Source: Diadophis punctatus similis (Eukaryota; Chordata; Lepidosauria; Squamata; Dipsadidae). From it: a stretch of DNA of 64,000 nucleotides. Shown here piece after piece: positions 60,201 through 64,000 of this stretch. The stretch's first letter is position 1, and every line of letters starts with the position of its first letter. The notes beneath the pieces were generated by a model. The model had not been told where the DNA came from and searched no databases. It was given only the letters and a program-made list of their open reading frames with translations. The position numbers and the translations under genes are program-made. The stretch covers positions 53,466,742-53,530,741 of the forward strand of contig JALIGW010000005.1 of assembly GCA_023053685.1 (NCBI GenBank), in the 5' to 3' direction.

Positions 60201-61580
60201 CAAACAAACAAATAAATAAACAACACAGAAGCAGTCACAAACTTTCTAAGATTGATTATTTAATTTTATAGTTAACTTTGTTAACTAGCCACCTGCATGT
60301 TACACAAACCCAGGCCATTTAGCTATTCCATTCTTCAATGTATTGTATGAACCTAAAAACAGTTTATTTCTATAAGTTGATCACATTATGTAACCACCAC
60401 TGCTGTGCAAGCTCAGTTACTAGTTTGTAAACTATGGTTTATTTCTTTATTTGTTATATGAAACCAGTTAATTATGCTTCATTTAACTGTTAATCAAACC
60501 ACATCTTAATCATATATGTGAAGAAGAAAAATTAAATAACTTGTTTCACTGTAAAAATATTTTAATTGCAAAAAAGTAAAATACAAAACAAAATAACTAA
60601 GGCAAAGTCATTCCCAATATAATTTTTGATCAACTGCAAGTTTCACAATTTTTTTTCTCTTAGAATTTTTGCAAACATTTACATTTAGCAAAGATACTAA
60701 GATATATGAGTAAACATCTTAGGAATCGTTTTTTAGATTTATAGTCTGTGCTCTTCATTTAAAAATATTTACATAAACTTTAATATGCTTTGATCTTGAA
60801 GATGCAGAACAAAGTACTCCAGACACTGTGTATAGTCTTTTTGGCCTTGAAAGCTATACAAGATGTTCTAAAGCTGTCTTAGAAAAGCTTTCATGTTAAA
60901 ACTGGAGAATTAACATAGGTCAAATTATAGAGTAGGTTTGTATTATTTCCTGAAGTTTAAAATCAAAATGAACCATAAGTCTACATAGAAAATAAAGTGA
61001 ACACATTATATAGAGAGGTTTAACGGAAGGCCATATCCCTAGGCATTAATAAAACTGTATTAAAACTGTTATGCTAACTTGCAATAAATAATTGAACTAC
61101 AAAAGCAGGGGCAGGACAATTATTTGCTATAAACATCTTTGCTGGCAATGCTGATAAAACCCTTTTAAATTGCGAGGGTAGCCAAACTTCCCTGGAAGCA
61201 TACTCTAAGGATTTCCAACGGGTGTTTTCAGCTGAGCAAAGGTATCCAGGGCGCTCTGAGGTTCGCAGCCCTAAATATTCCGAGACTCCCCATTGAACAT
61301 TTCCAAATAAGCAGGTAACGGCTTCTGTAGTGGCGTGGGCCTCAACGTATCAGGATTAGTTCCGCGCATCCCATCACGCTCTTTTCCATCTACCCTCGCG
61401 GGATGGGGGCGAGGAAGGGCCCGCGATCCCCGGAGCCACGCAGGTCCTGAGTGGGCGAGGCCATAAGTAAAGCGAGCGGCAGGCAGCCCTGCAAGCCCTC
61501 GAAGTGCTCCTACCTGAGCTGTCTACTTGGGGAAGGAAGCCCAGGTGTTCTTTGTGCTCTTCCGACAGCACCAGCAACAT
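51098..61580 (-). CDS. COMMD2: COMMD2, complete five-exon gene
   Basis: Five exons joined on the minus strand (61580-61514, 58052-57975, 55160-55078, 54710-54537, 51295-51098) give 199 residues, the human COMMD2 length, and every junction has GT/AG with matching phase. The N-terminal helical domain runs to about residue 122; the COMM domain begins around [11 protein letters not shown] and ends CRRIVRNIK at the C-terminus. COMMD proteins form a ten-member ring that joins CCDC22/CCDC93 in the CCC part of the Commander complex, which with Retriever recycles membrane proteins from endosomes; links to NF-kB and copper handling are known for the family. No frameshift or stop was found, so the gene looks functional. 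It lies upstream of WWTR1 in the same orientation. The 3.5 kb first intron and the intron 2 transposon are notable. Confidence 0.97.
51577..51795 (+). mobile_element. hAT MITE with about 45-bp inverted repeats
   Basis: 219 bp with perfect duplication CTGTAGAC at 51569-51576 and 51796-51803. The long inverted ends (CAGGGGTGAAATCCTCCCGG ... , continuing to CCAGTCCTTCGGCG) are nearly identical, so the insertion looks young. GC-rich; in COMMD2 intron 4. Confidence 0.93.
51830..52602 (-). mobile_element. TA-flanked MITE, copy 6, split by a hAT MITE
   Basis: CAGGTAGTCCTGACTTAGGA at the left, TAAGTTGAGGACTACC at the right; interrupted at 51963-52365. Confidence 0.85.
51963..52365 (+). mobile_element. 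hAT MITE (GGCGAACC family), copy 4, left tip lost
   Basis: GATCTAG flanks both sides. The left terminus begins at TTGGCGAACCTTTTTGGC, missing the first bases, and the right ends in CCCCATCACG. The interior repeats CCGGAAGAGCAGC/CTTCCGGTTTC blocks in alternating orientation. It is inserted inside a TA-flanked repeat in COMMD2 intron 4. Confidence 0.82.
52603..52969 (+). mobile_element. TA-flanked MITE, copy 7, abutting copy 6
   Basis: TAGTCCTCGAGTTACAACC directly follows the end of copy 6 with only a TATA overlap; ends AAGTCAAGGACTACCTA. The pair forms an imperfect large inverted repeat. Confidence 0.85.
53370..53508 (-). repeat. CORE/MIR-like SINE copy
   Basis: Antisense: GACTGGCCCAAAGTAATCC, GGGACTAGAATTCAC, CCTTAACCACACCACCAAAC. 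Includes the tRNA-like head. In COMMD2 intron 4. Confidence 0.75.
53681..54063 (+). mobile_element. hAT MITE (CAGTGATGGCGAACC family), copy 5
   Basis: Perfect duplication GACTAGAC at 53673-53680 and 54064-54071. Termini are CAGTGATGGCGAACC and GGTTCACCATCATGG. The interior has the same CCCCAGGCTTC/GAGCCTGGGG palindrome as copy 1. It lies in COMMD2 intron 4. Confidence 0.92.
54537..54710 (-). CDS. COMMD2: COMMD2 exon 4
   Basis: 174 bases (58 codons) run from [13 protein letters not shown] to the start of the COMM domain, [11 protein letters not shown]. The acceptor is CTTTTTAG and the donor GTAAGA. It includes [18 protein letters not shown], almost unchanged from the human protein. Confidence 0.97.
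55078..55160 (-). CDS. COMMD2: COMMD2 exon 3
   Basis: 83 bases complete an Arg codon and encode [15 protein letters not shown] then [12 protein letters not shown], a well-conserved stretch of the N-terminal domain. Acceptor TTTTTTAG, donor GTAAGT. Ends in phase 0. Confidence 0.97.
55401..55535. mobile_element. Palindromic MITE (GACTTCAACTCCCAGA family), copy 3
   Basis: 135 bp foldback. Flanks TACTAGAA (55393-55400) and TACTAGAG (55536-55543) match at seven of eight. In COMMD2 intron 2. Confidence 0.9.
56869..57539 (+). mobile_element. Non-autonomous hAT-like transposon carrying an EAF1 fragment
   Basis: The ends are inverted (left CAGTCCTTCTCAAATAG, right ATTGAGAAGCACTG) and the flanks share a 7-of-8 match: GCTTATGG at 56861-56868 and GCTTATGA at 57540-57547, as expected for hAT. 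G-runs and a GGGGCGC motif lie near both ends in inverted orientation. There is no transposase. The interior from about 56945 to 57215 is GC-rich host-like DNA with the first exon of EAF1. The right half contains a dispersed reptile repeat motif around 57340-57385. It sits in COMMD2 intron 2, antisense to COMMD2. Confidence 0.85.
57097..57196 (+). pseudogene. EAF1: Captured EAF1 exon 1 fragment inside a transposon
   Basis: An ATG in good context (GTAGCCATGA) opens 33 codons reading [20 protein letters not shown], continuing [13 protein letters not shown]. This matches the N-terminus of ELL-associated factor 1, a partner of the ELL elongation factor, over essentially its whole first coding exon, with one codon missing and several substitutions. 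The next bases are T|GTGAGT: the exon ends inside the expected Tyr codon and is followed by a splice donor, so genomic DNA was captured rather than an mRNA. The GC-rich 150 bases before the ATG look like the EAF1 5'UTR/promoter. No further EAF1 exon follows; the open frame runs on to a stop at 57256-57258. EAF1 itself is not expected at this locus. Confidence 0.85.
57975..58052 (-). CDS. COMMD2: COMMD2 exon 2
   Basis: 78 bases between a TTTTTTCAG acceptor and a GTAAGTAT donor. It encodes [15 protein letters not shown] followed by [10 protein letters not shown], matching the human exon, phase 1 in and phase 1 out. It is too short to show as an independent open frame. Confidence 0.97.
58053..59934 (-). 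other. COMMD2: COMMD2 intron 1, proximal part
   Basis: AT-rich with no recognised element before the LINE tail at 59935. Confidence 0.6.
59935..60222 (+). repeat. LINE 3' end, clade not resolved, (CAAA)n tail
   Basis: The frame [17 protein letters not shown] (GATCAATGCCTGGAATGC ...) is an ORF2 C-terminus, followed by CCTAAGAGGTCTGTAAGGGG and an ACAA tail. The same family occurs antisense at 62650-62978. Confidence 0.75.
60223..61330 (-). other. COMMD2: COMMD2 intron 1, distal part
   Basis: AT-rich until GC rises near exon 1. No element recognised. Confidence 0.6.
61514..61580 (-). CDS. COMMD2: COMMD2 exon 1 (coding part)
   Basis: 67 bases encode [20 protein letters not shown] plus two serines, nearly the human N-terminus. 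The donor is CAG|GTAGGA with the exon ending in phase 1. The ATG at 61580-61578 has A at -3. Confidence 0.97.
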
Positions 61581-61830
61581 CTTGCTCGCCTAGCGCCCTC
61601 CACCGACACAAGCAGCACTTCCCAGCTTCGCTACCCGACGGGCAGAATTTCCCTCCCGGCTGGTGTCACCGAGATAGCGCTCCGCCGAGAAGCAGCTCCC
61701 TCATCAAGGGTTCCCACTCGGACTCGCTGCAACTCTGTTTATAGAGCGTCAGCCCTTACGCGGAGTTTAGGATCAGTCTGACTCTAAAGCAAAGTCGAGG
61801 CATTGCTGCTGCTGCTGCTGCCGCCTGCTG
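61581..61830 (-). promoter_or_regulatory. COMMD2: COMMD2 5'UTR and GC-rich promoter
   Basis: A block of raised GC and CpG content surrounds exon 1 and extends upstream to a (CTG)n run at about 61806-61823, then drops sharply to AT-rich DNA. It is the likely promoter. The transcription start cannot be fixed from sequence. Confidence 0.6.
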
Positions 61831-62649
61831 GCAAAACTTTCCCACTCGCTGTCTTTTCTGTATCATCTATCTAAAAGCATGTTTAAAATAAAATATTTTA
61901 ATGCAGATTTAATATTAAGCATAACTATACAGTACTTATTGCTAACAGGTTCGCTTAAGAGAGCCCTCTTTTGAAAATGTGAATGGCAGCGTTAAAATCT
62001 TTAGCACTAAAATATGATTTATTGAACACTCCACAATTAGCTGGGTTCATAGCCACTCAGGGCTATGAATCGTATTTTCCAGAGCTTATGACAGGGTCTG
62101 CAATTAAAGAATAAACTTGTCATATTTTGTGTTGAAATCTGCAAAGATACAAGGTATGCTTGTCTCCTCCAAAAAAAGGCAGGAGGGAGAAAAAAGTATG
62201 TAACAATTATTGAAGACATATTCTTCGTCAGGCTCCTTAAAAATAAGCTCAGCAAAGTATTGCATACAAACCCATCATGTTATGTCCTTCTGGAATTAGC
62301 AATATCAAACAAAGCAAACAAAAAGCAAAACACATTAAGATAAAAGAAAAAGATTTAGAGCAATGTGAGCTTGCTTTAGATAAAGCCAGATTTTAGTTAC
62401 ACTTCTGATTTACTGGCTCAAATGTGCAAAACTGACTAATATTGCATCCTTGTTAATTACCCACCTGCATTTTATTATTTTTCCTCTCCCTTACTTTCCC
62501 CCCATATTTTCTATATTTTAAAAGTATTTGTATACATTTTTGAAATTATATTAGTAATAAATACCTGCTTTTAAAAACAAATAATCTAATCCACTTCCCT
62601 ACCCACTGCTGAAATTTGTACAACATCTCTACCAGTGATCACCAGGTCT
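61831..62649. other. DNA upstream of COMMD2, nothing recognised
   Basis: AT-rich, no exon of a neighbouring gene recognised. Confidence 0.5.
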
Positions 62650-62978
62650 ATTTTATTTTATTTTATTTATTTATTTTTAGTTTGTCAAGCGTGTATGAGA
62701 AAATGAGTATAAGTATGAACATAACATATGAACATATACGTATAAACAGGTATAAGTATATACATAATAAATGAGTACGAATAAATGGGAACAATAGGAC
62801 AGGGACGGTAGGCATGCTGGTGCACTTATGCACGCCCCCTTACAGACCTCTTAGGAATGGTGTGAGGTCCACAGTAGACAGTAAGGTTAAAGTTTTGGGG
62901 GTTTGAGGATGTAACAACAGAGTCAGGTAGCATTCCAGGCATTGATCACTCTGTTGCTGAAGTCATATTTTCTGCAAT
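62650..62978 (-). repeat. LINE 3' end, same family as 59935-60222
   Basis: Antisense copy: ATTTTATTTATTT tail, GTTTGTCAAGCGTGTATGAG, CTTACAGACCTCTTAGGAAT, AGGCATTGATCACTCTGTTG. It lies on the other side of COMMD2 exon 1 in opposite orientation. Confidence 0.75.
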
Positions 62979-63003
62979 TTAAATACCTCCAAAGAAGGCA
63001 ATA

Positions 63004-63616
63004 CAAGTAATCCTTGACTTATGACCACAACTGAGTGCAAAATTTGTTACTAAGCAAGATAGTTGTTAATTTTTGCCCCATTTTACAATAGGAATAACAA
63101 TAGCGCTTAGACTTTTATATCGCTTCATTGTGCTTTACAGCCCTCTCTAAGCAGTTTAGAGTCAGCATATTACCTCCAACAATCTGGGTCCTCATTTTAC
63201 GAACCTCAGAAGGATGGAGGGCTGAGTTAACCTTGAGCCAGTCAGAATCAAACTCCTGGCAGTGAGAATGCAGTGTGCCTGCAACACTGCATTCTAACCA
63301 CTGCGCCACCACGGCTCACAACCTTTCTTGCCACCGTGTTAAATGAATCACTGCAGTTGTTAAGTTAGTAAGACGGTTGTTAAATGAATCTGGCTTCCCC
63401 TCTTGATTTCGCTTGTCAGAAGATTGCAAAAGGTGATCATGTCACCCCGGGACATTGCAACTGTCATAAATATGAGTCAGTTGCCAAGTGTCTGAATTTT
63501 GATCATCTGACCATGGGGATATTGTAGCGGTTGTGTGAAAAATAAGTCACTTTTTTCAGTGCCGTTATAACTTTGAATGGTCACTAAGTGAACTTTTGTA
63601 AGTTGTGGACTACCTG
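63004..63616 (-). mobile_element. TA-flanked MITE, copy 8, split by a SINE
   Basis: CAAGTAATCCTTGACTTATG at the left, GTTGTGGACTACCTG at the right. A Sauria-type SINE occupies about 63087-63318. Confidence 0.85.
63087..63318 (-). repeat. Sauria-type SINE, copy 3 (nested)
   Basis: Tail AATAACAATAGCGCTTAGAC at the left and head CACTGCGCCACCACGG at the right. Inserted in TA-flanked MITE copy 8. Confidence 0.92.
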
Positions 63617-63842
63617 TGCATAGCATGAAAAGCAATTTGCTCATAGTTGACTTGCTTTTACCATTAGGAATGTTTTCAGGATGGTTAACTGAACTGTACT
63701 TCCTTGTGATTTAAATGCATTGTTTATTATTCTGTCATCCGGAACGGAAAAATTATTTTCTATCATCTTTATTATCTAAAAATGGATATAGTGTTTCCCT
63801 GCAGTGTTCTCCAGCTTTAAATACTCAGTATGTACAACGGTT

Positions 63843-63951
63843 CTCTCCATTATTTAGTTATTTTTCTTTGGATTTGATAGTCAATGTTTTTCCTAAAATC
63901 AGCCTAAAACGAAATACAATACTCCAGGTGTCGTCTAACCAATGCAAAATA
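63843..63951 (-). repeat. Possible CR1-like fragment
   Basis: ACAATACTCCAGGTGTCGTC and TAACCAATGC resemble antisense CR1. Interrupted by TA-flanked MITE copy 9. Confidence 0.4.
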
Positions 63952-64000
63952 CAAGTAGTCCTTGACTTATAATTACAATTGGGACGGGAACTTCCATCAC
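63952..64000 (-). mobile_element. TA-flanked MITE, copy 9, cut by the window edge
   Basis: TA followed by CAAGTAGTCCTTGACTTATA and ACAATTGGGA; continues outside. Confidence 0.8.

Noticed and set aside
1..64000. CRISPR arrays, bacterial operons, endogenous retrovirus
   Set aside because: The direct repeats are microsatellites or MITEs; the only retroelement polymerase block is DIRS-type with a tyrosine recombinase and no LTR, integrase or envelope.

Overview
The window is vertebrate nuclear DNA, almost certainly from a squamate reptile and probably a snake. Two orthologous vertebrate genes can be read by their conserved protein sequence, both on the minus strand: the first coding exon of WWTR1 (TAZ) at 47501-47925, and a complete five-exon COMMD2 gene (CDS 61580 down to 51098). 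They are adjacent and co-oriented, as I recall them in mammals. The squamate call rests on the repeats: tRNA-derived Sauria-type SINEs, 5S-derived SINEs, CR1/L3-like LINEs whose 3' end runs directly into a (TTCTA)n microsatellite (a pattern described for snake CR1 elements), L2 3' ends, a DIRS-type retrotransposon, and many short hAT and TA-flanked MITEs.

Layout. 1-47500 is WWTR1 intron 1: AT-rich, no other host exon recognised, broken up by transposons. The largest is a 4.1 kb DIRS element (25074-29173) inserted in an older CR1 copy. 47501-47925 is WWTR1 coding exon 1, encoding the TEAD-binding region, three HxRxxS LATS motifs and the first half of the WW domain; 47926 to about 49000 is its GC-rich promoter/5'UTR. 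About 49000-50834 is a short intergenic stretch. 50835-61580 is COMMD2 with four introns, its poly(A) signal at 50835-50840 and a GC-rich promoter near 61581-61830. 61830-64000 lies upstream of COMMD2 and holds only repeats and unrecognised sequence.

The two genes are not an operon. WWTR1 encodes the Hippo-pathway transcriptional co-activator TAZ and COMMD2 a subunit of the endosomal Commander/CCC assembly; their proximity looks like conserved synteny.

The most unusual object is a 671 bp hAT-type non-autonomous transposon (56869-57539) in COMMD2 intron 2. It carries what reads as EAF1 exon 1: GC-rich upstream DNA, the start codon, 33 codons and the GTGAGT splice donor. This is a Pack-TYPE-like capture of host genomic DNA. 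Next is the DIRS element, whose inverted terminal repeats, internal complementary region and AAT junction are all readable. At least a dozen short hAT-like elements have 8-bp target duplications visible by eye, several nested in older repeats, so relative insertion order can be read. Coordinates of degenerate repeats are approximate; family names are from recognition, not a database search.
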